NCBI GenBank assembly: GCA_031278675.1
Contig: JAITJY010000318.1
Location: 1-33,676 of the forward strand
Origin: Bifidobacteriaceae bacterium
GTDB taxonomy: Bacteria; Actinomycetota; Actinomycetes; Actinomycetales; WQXJ01
Reading direction: 5' to 3'
DNA length: 33,676 nt
This document shows positions 25,283-32,707 of this stretch, piece by piece; position 1 is the stretch's first letter; each line of letters begins with the position of its first letter. The position numbers and the translations under genes were made by a program. Under the pieces are notes generated by a model. The model made no database searches. It saw nothing but the letters and a program-made list of their open reading frames with translations, and had not been told where the DNA came from.

Positions 25283-26431
25283 GTGCCTGCTATCCCGGTC
25301 ATGGCGGTTTTCGGAACTCGCCCTGAGGCGATCAAGTTGGCGCCGGTCATCAGCGCGCTGCGGAGTTCTCCCCTGTTCGTCTGCCAAGTCGTCGTGACCG
25401 GGCAACACCCCGAGATGGTCGGCCGGATCAACGAACTCTTCGGGATCGTCCCCGACACGGCGATCGACGTCTACTCGCCGCGCTCCGACCCGGGCGGGAT
25501 GGTCGCCAGGACCCTCGAACAGTTGGCGCCCGAGTTGGCGCGTCTCCAGCCGCGCGCGGTGTTGGTCCAAGGGGACACGTCGTCTGCGCTGGGAGCGGGT
25601 CTGGCGGCCTTCTTCGCGGGCGTCCCTGTTGTTCACGTCGAAGCCGGGCTGCGGACCGGGAACCTCGCGGCGCCGTTCCCCGAAGAGGGCAACCGGCGGC
25701 TGCTCTCCCAGATCAGCGCGCTGCACCTCGCCCCGACGCAGCGGAACCGGCAGAACTTGCTGACAGAAGGGATCGACCCTGCGTCCGTGGCGGTGACCGG
25801 CAACACCGTGATCGACGCGCTTCTCGCGGCTGCGAGTTCAGACGGCCAGGTGCGGGACAGCACCGTGCGCGCGGCGCTTCAGTCGGGGCGGCGCCTGGTG
25901 CTGGTGACGGCCCACCGCCGCGAATCCTGGGGGAAGCCGATGGCCCGGATCGCCGAGGCGCTGCGCGAACTCGCCGAACTGGAGCCGGACGTCGGCTTTG
26001 TGCTGCCGCTGCACCCGAACCCGCTGGTGCGAGACGTGTTGGCGCCGCCGCTCAGGGCGCGCGCGAACGTCTACTTGACGGAACCGCTCGACTACCTGGA
26101 CTTGGTGCGCGTGATCCAAGCGTCCGCCCTGGTGCTGACCGATTCCGGCGGCATCCAGGAGGAGGCGCCTGCCCTGGGCGTGCCTGTTCTTGTGCTCAGG
26201 GACAGCACGGAGCGGCCGGAAGGCGTGGCGGCGGGCAACGCGCGGCTGGTCGGCGCCGAGAGCGGCAGGATAGTCGAACAGACCAGACTCTTGTTGGACG
26301 ATGCCGTCGCGCGGCAAGCGATGGCTGGGGCGCGGAACCCGTACGGCGACGGCGGGGCGGCCGCGCGGAGCGTGGCCGCGCTGGCTGAATTCTTCGGGGT
26401 CGGCAGGCGCCTGCCGGACTTCGCGGGCTGA
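25283..26431 (+). CDS. wecB: UDP-N-acetylglucosamine 2-epimerase, non-hydrolysing
   Basis: A 382-residue enzyme converting UDP-GlcNAc to UDP-ManNAc in the cytoplasm. Family motifs in order: VFGTRPEAIKLAPVI, VVTGQHPEMV, VLVQGDTSSALGAGLAAFF, VVHVEAGLRTG, VTGNTVIDAL, VTAHRRESWG and LTDSGGIQEEAPALGVPVL followed by STERPEGV. The length is normal. Frames open at 25277 (GTG) and 25283 (GTG); I prefer 25283 because a -10-like TACGAT is placed for transcription to start there. wecC follows after 21 bp, so the pair supplies UDP-ManNAcA. It diverges from the 4,6-dehydratase gene across about 230 bp. Confidence 0.94.
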   Translation: MPAIPVMAVFGTRPEAIKLAPVISALRSSPLFVCQVVVTGQHPEMVGRINELFGIVPDTAIDVYSPRSDPGGMVARTLEQLAPELARLQPRAVLVQGDTSSALGAGLAAFFAGVPVVHVEAGLRTGNLAAPFPEEGNRRLLSQISALHLAPTQRNRQNLLTEGIDPASVAVTGNTVIDALLAAASSDGQVRDSTVRAALQSGRRLVLVTAHRRESWGKPMARIAEALRELAELEPDVGFVLPLHPNPLVRDVLAPPLRARANVYLTEPLDYLDLVRVIQASALVLTDSGGIQEEAPALGVPVLVLRDSTERPEGVAAGNARLVGAESGRIVEQTRLLLDDAVARQAMAGARNPYGDGGAAARSVAALAEFFGVGRRLPDFAG

Positions 26432-26452
26432 GAGAATAAGGTGCGATAAACG

Positions 26453-27697
26453 GTGCGGCAGCAGATTTCGAGCGTGTGTGTGGTGGGTTTGGGGTATATC
26501 GGTTTGCCGACGGCGGCGATGCTGGCCAGCCGTGGTCTGGCGGTCATCGGCGTGGACACCAAGCCCTCCACACTTGGCGCGGTGGCCAACGGCGAGACGC
26601 CATTCGTCGAACCCGACCTGGCCGAATTGGTGCGGCGGGCGGTCGCGGCGGGCAGCTTGACCGTCGCAGCCGTCCCCGCGCCGGCGGACGCGTTCGTCAT
26701 CGCCGTGCCCACCCCGGTGAACGCCGACCGGAGCCCGGATTTAAGCCACGTCTTCGCGGCGGTCGACTCGATCTGCCCCGTGCTGCGGCCTGGCGCGCTG
26801 GTGGTGCTCGAGTCGACATCGCCACCTGGCACAACCGCTCGGGTCGCTCAGCGGATCGCGGAGAGACGCCCCGACTTGGCGGCCCCGGGTGGTGACATGG
26901 CCGTGGAGATCGCCTACTGCCCTGAGCGGGTGTTGCCCGGCCGGGTGGTGCATGAGCTGCGGTTCAACGACCGGATTGTCGGCGGCTTGACGCCGCGGGC
27001 CGCTTCGCGGGCGGGTGTCCTCTATCGGACGTTCTGCGAAGGAGAGATCATGCCCACGGACGCGGTCACCGCGGAGATGGCGAAACTCGTGGAGAACGCT
27101 TTCCGGGACGTCAACATCGCGTTCGCCAACGAATTGTCTGTGGTGTGCGAGAACCTGGGCGTGGACGTCCGGGAGTTGATCGCCCTGGCGAACCACCATC
27201 CCAGAGTGTCAATTCTGAGCCCCGGACCAGGCGTGGGCGGCCATTGCATCGCTGTGGACCCGTGGTTCATCGCGGCGGCCGACCCGGCCAGCACCCGGTT
27301 GATCCAGTGCGCCCGCCGCGTCAACGACTCCATGCCCGCGTGGGTTGGCGCCAGGGTCGAAGCCGCGTTGGCGGAGACGCAGGCGCCCACTGTGGTGGCG
27401 TTGGGGTTGGCGTTCAAGGCCAATATCGACGATCTGCGGCAATCGCCCGCCCGGGAGGTTGTGGCCCGCTTGGCGCAGGCTCATCCCGATGGCGTGATCA
27501 GAGTGGTGGAACCCCATGTCAGCGCGCTGCCAGCCGAATTGGCGGCCCGGTCGAACGTGGAGCTGGTGAGCTTTGAGACCGCTTTCGCGGGCGCGGACGC
27601 TGTGGTCTTGTTGGTCGACCACGACGCCTTCCGGACCCGACCCCCAGACCTCGCGCCGGACATCCCCGTGATCGACACCCGGGGGCTGTGGCGCTGA
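26453..27697 (+). CDS. wecC: UDP-N-acetyl-D-mannosamine dehydrogenase
   Basis: A 414-residue nucleotide-sugar dehydrogenase that oxidises UDP-ManNAc to UDP-ManNAcA with NAD. It has the N-terminal Rossmann motif GLGYIGLPTAAMLASRG, then CPERVLPGRVVHEL, MAKLVENAFRDVNIAFANEL and the active-site segment GVGGHCIAVDPWF with catalytic Cys265. AFKANIDDLRQSPA marks the C-terminal domain. CPERVLPG and the GHCIAVDPWF version are typical of WecC rather than UDP-Glc dehydrogenase. A GTG start has AAGG about 8 nt before it. It sits 21 bp after wecB. Confidence 0.94.
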   Translation: MRQQISSVCVVGLGYIGLPTAAMLASRGLAVIGVDTKPSTLGAVANGETPFVEPDLAELVRRAVAAGSLTVAAVPAPADAFVIAVPTPVNADRSPDLSHVFAAVDSICPVLRPGALVVLESTSPPGTTARVAQRIAERRPDLAAPGGDMAVEIAYCPERVLPGRVVHELRFNDRIVGGLTPRAASRAGVLYRTFCEGEIMPTDAVTAEMAKLVENAFRDVNIAFANELSVVCENLGVDVRELIALANHHPRVSILSPGPGVGGHCIAVDPWFIAAADPASTRLIQCARRVNDSMPAWVGARVEAALAETQAPTVVALGLAFKANIDDLRQSPAREVVARLAQAHPDGVIRVVEPHVSALPAELAARSNVELVSFETAFAGADAVVLLVDHDAFRTRPPDLAPDIPVIDTRGLWR

Positions 27698-27743
27698 CGT
27701 GGCGTGGGCCGCCGCCGATCCGTGGCGGAGCGTGAGCGCCACG
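27698..27743. terminator. inverted repeat after wecC
   Basis: CGTGGCG at 27698-27704 pairs with CGCCACG at 27737-27743, with a nested CCGCC/GGCGG inside. It lies directly after the wecC stop codon and before the ugd promoter. There is no U-tract, so terminator function is tentative. Confidence 0.35.
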
Positions 27744-27828
27744 CGGGCCGTCCAACCTGCCCACAGGGACCCGCGCAAGCCGTCCCGCACCCGGCCGGCT
27801 TGCCGCCTTGCCTGGTTGACGTGCCTGT

Positions 27829-27834
27829 TAGCAT
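27829..27834 (+). promoter_or_regulatory. -10 element of a leaderless ugd promoter
   Basis: TAGCAT is followed by six bases and then the GTG of ugd at 27841. Transcription would thus start on the initiation codon. A weak TTGCCT at 27808-27813 could serve as -35 with 15-bp spacing. No ribosome-binding site precedes the GTG. Confidence 0.45.
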
Positions 27835-27840
27835 GACTCG

Positions 27841-29157
27841 GTGCGGATTTCGGTGATTGGCTGCGGCTATCTTGGCGCGGTGCACGCGGCGGCAATGGCG
27901 TCGCTGGGACACAATGTGGTCGGCGTGGACAAGGACCCGGTCAAAGTTGACCGGCTGGCGGGCGGTGAGGCGCCGTTCTTCGAGCCCGGGCTAGAAGAAT
28001 TGTTGGAGCGCGGCGCCGTTTCCGGGAGTCTGGAATTCACCACGGATCTGGGGCGCGTGGCGGGGGCGAAGATCCACTTCGTGTGCGTCGGCACGCCCCA
28101 AGCGGCGTCCGGTTTAGGCGCCGACCTCGCGGCGCTGGACGGGGCTGTCGACTCTCTGATCCCGTTCCTCAGTCCCGGGAACGTGGTGGTGGGCAAGTCG
28201 ACGGCGCCTGTGGGCACCGCCCGCAGGCTCGCTGGCGCCCTGCCCGCCGGAGTGGCTCTGGTGTGGAATCCGGAGTTCTTGCGAGAAGGGAGCGCCGTGG
28301 CTGACACATTGCGCCCGGACCGGATCGTTTACGGTGTCGCGGATTCGGGAGAACCGCGCGGCGCGGCAGAATTGGATTCCGTTTACGGTTCCATATTGGA
28401 AGCTGGCGTCCCCAGGTTGGCCATGTCCTATGAGTCGGCGGAATTGGTCAAGACCGCCGCGAACTCGTATCTGGCGGTGCGGGTCAGTTTCATCAACGCG
28501 GTCTCGGATCTGGCGGACGCCTCGGGCGCGGACGTGCTGGATGTGGCGGCGGCGTTGCGCCTGGACCCGCGCATCGGGTCTCGTTTCTTGAACCCCGGGC
28601 TGGGCTTCGGGGGCGGTTGCCTGCCGAAGGACTTGCGGGCGCTGGCGGCCCGCGCCGATGAACTCGAGGCGCCGCTGACGGCGGATTTGTTACGCGTCGC
28701 GGACTGTGTCAACGAGGCGCGAATTGGCCGCGTGGCCGCTTTGGCCGCGGCGGGGCTGGGCGGTTCGCTCGACGGCCGCCGGGTCGCGCTGTTGGGCTTG
28801 GCGTTCAAGCCGCTGTCCGACGACGTGCGCAACAGCCCAGCGGTGCGTCTCGCGGCGGCGCTGGCCGGCGCGGGCGCCCGGGTGGTCGCGACCGACCCCG
28901 TGGCCGTGGGCGCGGCGCGCCCGGGACTGGAATTTGCCGTAGGTGTGCGCGAGGCGGTGGCCGGCGCTGAGTTGTTGGTGTTGGCGACGGAGTGGCCGCA
29001 GTACCGGGAACTGGACCCGGCAGAGGTGGCCGGTTGGACCGCGGCGCGGGTGATCGTGGACGCGCGGTGTGTCTTGGACCGGGCCGTGTGGGCAGCGGCC
29101 GGCTGGACGGTGCTGGCCCCCGGCCGGCCCAGCCCTGATCCCCGCCGTTTGTCGTGA
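27841..29157 (+). CDS. ugd: UDP-glucose 6-dehydrogenase
   Basis: A 438-residue enzyme oxidising UDP-glucose to UDP-glucuronate with two NAD. It shows VIGCGYLGAVHAAAMASLGH at the NAD site, EAPFFEPGLEELL, STAPVGTARRL, WNPEFLREGSAVADTL, ELVKTAANSYLAVRVSFINA and the active-site segment GLGFGGGCLPKDLRAL with catalytic Cys260. AFKPLSDDVRNSPA follows in the C-terminal domain. FLREG and GGGCLPKD separate it from the WecC type. GTG start with a leaderless-type promoter. It probably feeds UDP-GlcA to the polysaccharide locus. It converges with the metal transporter gene. Confidence 0.94.
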   Translation: MRISVIGCGYLGAVHAAAMASLGHNVVGVDKDPVKVDRLAGGEAPFFEPGLEELLERGAVSGSLEFTTDLGRVAGAKIHFVCVGTPQAASGLGADLAALDGAVDSLIPFLSPGNVVVGKSTAPVGTARRLAGALPAGVALVWNPEFLREGSAVADTLRPDRIVYGVADSGEPRGAAELDSVYGSILEAGVPRLAMSYESAELVKTAANSYLAVRVSFINAVSDLADASGADVLDVAAALRLDPRIGSRFLNPGLGFGGGCLPKDLRALAARADELEAPLTADLLRVADCVNEARIGRVAALAAAGLGGSLDGRRVALLGLAFKPLSDDVRNSPAVRLAAALAGAGARVVATDPVAVGAARPGLEFAVGVREAVAGAELLVLATEWPQYRELDPAEVAGWTAARVIVDARCVLDRAVWAAAGWTVLAPGRPSPDPRRLS

Positions 29158-29282
29158 TGTTCCCCACGCGGCGTGGCTTGAGCATCTAGGCGCACCTGTC
29201 ATCTCGCCCCCGGGCTGAACCAGCAGGAGACCACCACGCCCTGGTCCAACGAGCCGCGTCGGGGATGTGACGCGGCCTGGGG

Positions 29283-30722
29283 TCACGCCACCGTCAGCCA
29301 GATCAGCGCCAGGTTCAGCGCCACGATCAGCGCGGTGGCAGTCCAGGCGGCTATGTGGGTGACTGGCCGGTTGACGGCATCGCCCATCACGGAGCGACGG
29401 CCGGTCAGGTAGACGAGCGGAACTATCGCGAACGGTATGCCGAACGAAAGCACCACCTGCGAGATCACCAACGCCCACGAGGGTGAGGCCCCCGCCGCCA
29501 GCACGATCAGCGCCGGGATGAGCGTCACCACGCGCACCGCCAGCAGCGGGGGGCGGATGCGGAGGAAACCGTAGATGATCTCGGCGCCGGCGTAGGAGCC
29601 CACCGAGGTCGAGGCGAGCCCCGAGAACAGCAAACCGATCGCGAAAACCACTCCGACCGCCGGCCCCATCGCTTCCGAGATGGCCGCGTGCGCCCCCTCG
29701 ATGCTGTCTGTGCCGCTCACGCCTCGCAGGTTCGCGGCGGCGAGCACCAGCATCGCGATGTTGACCGATCCCGCGACCACCAGCGCGCACAACACATCCC
29801 ACCGCGTCGCGCGGATCAAGTGCCGGCGTTTGGCCGGGTCGCCAACCCGCCCGTGGCGGTCCCTCGTCAAGGAAGAGTGCAGGTAGACCGCGTGCGGCAT
29901 CACGGTGGCGCCCAGCATCGACGCGGCCAGCAGCACCGAATCCGTGCCCCTGAAGCGCGGCTCCAACCCGGCCAGCATCTCGGTGGCGCTGACCGGCGAG
30001 ATCGCCAGCCCCGAGACGAACCCCACCGTGATGATCACCAGCATTCCCGTGATGACCAGCTCAAACGACCGTTGGCCCCGCCTCGATTGGACGGCCAGCA
30101 CACCGATCGAGACCACGCCAGTGATCACGCCGCCAGCTAGCAGCGGCAAACCGAACAGCAGGTTGAGCGCGATCGCACCGCCGATCACTTCCGCGAGGTC
30201 GGTGGCGACGGCGATGATCTCCGCCTGGCCGAAGTACGCCAGCCGCGCCTTGTGTCCCAGCCGGGCCGCGAGCATCTGCGGCAGCGACCGTCCCGTCGCG
30301 ATCCCGAGCTTCGCGCTCAGGTATTGCACCAGCACCGCCATCGCGTTGGCCAGCACCAGCACCCACACCAGCAGGTAGCCGTAGCGCGCGCCCGCGGTGA
30401 GATTGGCGGCGACGTTGCCCGGGTCGACGTAGGCGACCGCCGCCACAAAGGCCGGTCCGAACAGGCGCAACATGCGGGCGCGGCTTCGGTGTTTGTGGCG
30501 CCGCCCAGAGTGCGGCCGCTTCTCCCAGCCGCCGATGCCGTCCGGTCGCGCCCCCGCCGCCGTCGCGTCGGCCGTCGAGCCGGCTGGGCAGCCTGGCTGG
30601 CGCGGTTCCGGTCCGCCGGGAGTGGCGCTGAGCGCGGCGCGGGCCTCGCCGTCGGGGAGCTTGGTCGGCGCCGCGGGGGCGCTGTTCGGCGCGTCGTGGT
30701 GGCCGGCCGGTCCGCCCGTCAC
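29283..30722 (-). CDS. mntH: Nramp-family divalent metal (Mn/Fe) transporter
   Basis: A proton-coupled Mn(II)/Fe(II) importer. About 11 membrane spans with the metal-binding VDPGN in TM1 (about residues 98-102) and MPHAVYLHSSL in TM6, both intact; LPQMLAARLG and QAEIIAVATDLAEVIGGAIAL also match. I chose the GTG at 30722 (479 residues) because GGAGGG lies just upstream. A TTG at 30848 would place the operator inside the gene, and an ATG at 30476 would give the minimal 397-residue core. The first 80 or so residues are Pro/Ala/Gly-rich and probably disordered. Operator-like sites at 30841-30892 suggest metal-dependent repression. Confidence 0.9.
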   Translation of the reverse strand: MTGGPAGHHDAPNSAPAAPTKLPDGEARAALSATPGGPEPRQPGCPAGSTADATAAGARPDGIGGWEKRPHSGRRHKHRSRARMLRLFGPAFVAAVAYVDPGNVAANLTAGARYGYLLVWVLVLANAMAVLVQYLSAKLGIATGRSLPQMLAARLGHKARLAYFGQAEIIAVATDLAEVIGGAIALNLLFGLPLLAGGVITGVVSIGVLAVQSRRGQRSFELVITGMLVIITVGFVSGLAISPVSATEMLAGLEPRFRGTDSVLLAASMLGATVMPHAVYLHSSLTRDRHGRVGDPAKRRHLIRATRWDVLCALVVAGSVNIAMLVLAAANLRGVSGTDSIEGAHAAISEAMGPAVGVVFAIGLLFSGLASTSVGSYAGAEIIYGFLRIRPPLLAVRVVTLIPALIVLAAGASPSWALVISQVVLSFGIPFAIVPLVYLTGRRSVMGDAVNRPVTHIAAWTATALIVALNLALIWLTVA

Positions 30723-30840
30723 GTTCCCTCCGATCCGATCGGAGCCGCGCCCCCGGGGATGGACCGTGTGGGCGCCGGGTGCGGCGGTCAGCGCCGCCGC
30801 CCTGGTCCCGCGGGCCCGGGCCGCGGCTCTTGGCGTCACC

Positions 30841-30859
30841 TGAGGCAAGGCAAGCCTAA
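30841..30859 (-). promoter_or_regulatory. DtxR/IdeR-like metal-regulator box upstream of mntH
   Basis: Read on the minus strand the site is TTAGGCTTGCCTTGCCTCA, which matches the mycobacterial IdeR consensus as I know it at 13 of 19 positions. It contains the inverted repeat AGGC-TT-GCCT. It lies about 120 bp before the preferred mntH start. A DtxR-family metalloregulator (IdeR or MntR type) is the likely ligand. Confidence 0.5.
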
Positions 30860-30878
30860 GGCGGCCCGAAACTAAAAG

Positions 30879-30892
30879 TTCGGGTACCCGAA
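30879..30892. promoter_or_regulatory. 14-bp perfect palindrome upstream of mntH
   Basis: TTCGGGTACCCGAA is perfectly self-complementary. A third half-site, CCCGAAA at 30865-30871, lies beside it, so an overlapping imperfect hairpin with AAAA in the loop is also possible. The site is 20 bp from the IdeR-like box in the short gap between pmt and mntH. It may be a second operator for mntH or part of the pmt terminator. Confidence 0.4.
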
Positions 30893-30971
30893 ATCATAGC
30901 GCGCGGGCGGCGCAGGCCCGTCCGGGCCAGCCCGCGCTGCGCCAGCGTCTAGGAGCGCCGTCAGGCGGGGT

Positions 30972-32687
30972 TCAGATCCAGCTAGGCATCCACATGTGGA
31001 GCTGCCAGAAGATCTTGGGCACAGACCCCGCGGACCAGATCGGCCAGAAGAAGGCGGACATGAAGAGAATCAAGCTCAGCAACACAGTGACCGCGATGAT
31101 CGCCCGGCGCCGCCGGCGCGGCTGCGGGTCCGCGGGCCGCGCGAAGGGACTCAGCGCGGCGGCGCCCAGGTCGGCGGGCCAACGGGCGCCTCGCGCCGCC
31201 GGCCGCAGATCGCCGAATTCGCCGACCGCCCGTCCGCTGACCGCTCTGGCCGGAGCTCGGGCAATTCCAAGGCCCGCCGCCCCATCAGAGCCGACAGGCG
31301 GTCCTATCAGCCTGCCCGCGGCGTACGCCAGCGCCAACACAACATACGGCAAGAACGCCACCGTGTAGAAATTGAAAATGGTTCGGTGCGCGTAGAACAA
31401 CCAAGGCAGATAGCCGCCGACGTAGCCCATGAGGATCGCCCAGCAGCGGCGGTCCGCCCACACCACCGCGTTGTAAATCACCACTCCGAGCGCGATCACG
31501 CCGAACCACCAGATCAACGGGTTGCCCAGAGCCAGAATCTCTTGGCTGCATTCCGCGCTGGAACAAGTCGGGTGAGTCGTGTAATAAACACACGTCGGCC
31601 GTTGCTGGATCAGCCAGAGCGCCGGATTCGACATGTACGTGTGTTCGGAGGTCAAGGTGGTGTGGAACTTATACGCCTCCAAGTGGTAATGCAACAAGGA
31701 CCGGAGCGGGGCCGGGAGCCACAGCACACCCTCACCGGGGTTCTTATCCGCCCAATCCCTAAAGTACCCGCCCTTGGTCATAAGCCAGCCGGTCCAGCTG
31801 CCAACATAGACGACGAACGCCACCGGCACCATCAGCAAGAATGCCTTCACGCCGTCGAGCAGGCAGCCGGCCGCCACCCAACGCCGCACCCCAGCGCGGC
31901 GGCGCGCCGCCGCGTCCCAAGCCACCACCAGCGCGCCGAACGCCGCGAGGAAGAACAACCCCGACCACTTGACCCCGGTCGCGAGTCCCAACGCGACCCC
32001 CGCGCCAACCAGGTGCCAACGCATCCCCAGCCGGGGCCCATAAACCCGCCCCGGATACCGCGGCGCGCCGTTGGCCCCATGGCCCACCGGCGTTCTGAGG
32101 GCGAGCGCCAAACGCTCGTCCATCACCGCCCTGTCTTTCAGCGTGAACCAGAACCCCAACAGCGCGAAGAACATCAGGAACACGTCGAGCAGGCCGGTCC
32201 GCGAAAGCACGATCCCGATCCCGTCGACCGCCAGCAGCAGCCCAGCGATCAGACCCAACGCTTGCGAGTTGAACAAACGCCAGCCCACCAGGATCACAAG
32301 GAACACCGCGGCTGTCCCGAAGAGAGCTGTCGAGAATCGCCAGCCAAACGACGAATCCGGCCCGAATAGCCACATCCCCAAGCCGATCAACCATTTGCCG
32401 ACCGGCGGATGCACCGCATATGAAGGATCCGTGAGCATCGCCGAGAAATCGCCCGCGGCGAACAGGTGGTCCATGTCCTCGGCCCACTTCGACTCGTAGC
32501 CGCGCCGCATCAGCGAATACGCGTCCTTGACGTAGTAGGTCTCGTCGAACATCAATGTGTAAGGCGCCTCGAGGTTCCAGAACCGCAGCGCGCCGCCCAG
32601 AACCGTCACGGCGAACGGCCCGAACCAGCGCTCCAACCACGCCTGACGGCGTAAAGTACGCGTGGCGACGACGGGTGCTGGACTCAC
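30972..32687 (-). CDS. pmt: protein O-mannosyltransferase (GT39)
   Basis: A 571-residue polytopic membrane enzyme that transfers mannose from a polyprenyl-phosphate donor to Ser/Thr of exported proteins. The first extracytoplasmic loop has MFDETYYVKDAYSLM with the catalytic Asp48-Glu49. YAVHPPVGKWLIGLGMWLFG follows, and about ten further hydrophobic segments. The C-terminal region (LWLPAPLRSLLHYHLEAYKF, TCVYYTTH, HRTIFNFYTVAFLPYVVLAL) matches actinobacterial Pmt such as Rv1002c. It starts with GTG at 32687 with no Shine-Dalgarno site; a -10-like TACGAT lies 8 bases ahead. It diverges from rsmI, as in Mycobacterium. Confidence 0.94.
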   Translation of the reverse strand: MSPAPVVATRTLRRQAWLERWFGPFAVTVLGGALRFWNLEAPYTLMFDETYYVKDAYSLMRRGYESKWAEDMDHLFAAGDFSAMLTDPSYAVHPPVGKWLIGLGMWLFGPDSSFGWRFSTALFGTAAVFLVILVGWRLFNSQALGLIAGLLLAVDGIGIVLSRTGLLDVFLMFFALLGFWFTLKDRAVMDERLALALRTPVGHGANGAPRYPGRVYGPRLGMRWHLVGAGVALGLATGVKWSGLFFLAAFGALVVAWDAAARRRAGVRRWVAAGCLLDGVKAFLLMVPVAFVVYVGSWTGWLMTKGGYFRDWADKNPGEGVLWLPAPLRSLLHYHLEAYKFHTTLTSEHTYMSNPALWLIQQRPTCVYYTTHPTCSSAECSQEILALGNPLIWWFGVIALGVVIYNAVVWADRRCWAILMGYVGGYLPWLFYAHRTIFNFYTVAFLPYVVLALAYAAGRLIGPPVGSDGAAGLGIARAPARAVSGRAVGEFGDLRPAARGARWPADLGAAALSPFARPADPQPRRRRRAIIAVTVLLSLILFMSAFFWPIWSAGSVPKIFWQLHMWMPSWI

Positions 32688-32694
32688 AACGCCC

Positions 32695-32701
32695 TATCGT
32701 A
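32695..32701. promoter_or_regulatory. shared -10 region of the divergent pmt and rsmI promoters
   Basis: On the plus strand TATCGT (32695-32700) ends 7 bases before the rsmI GTG. On the minus strand TACGAT (32701-32696) ends 8 bases before the pmt GTG. The two hexamers overlap by five bases. The whole gap between the genes is 20 bp, with no ribosome-binding sites. Confidence 0.5.
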
Positions 32702-32707
32702 CGGTCT

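Noticed and set aside
27816..27821. TTGACG as the -35 element of ugd
   Set aside because: It is only 7 bp from the TAGCAT element, far too close for a sigma-70-type promoter.
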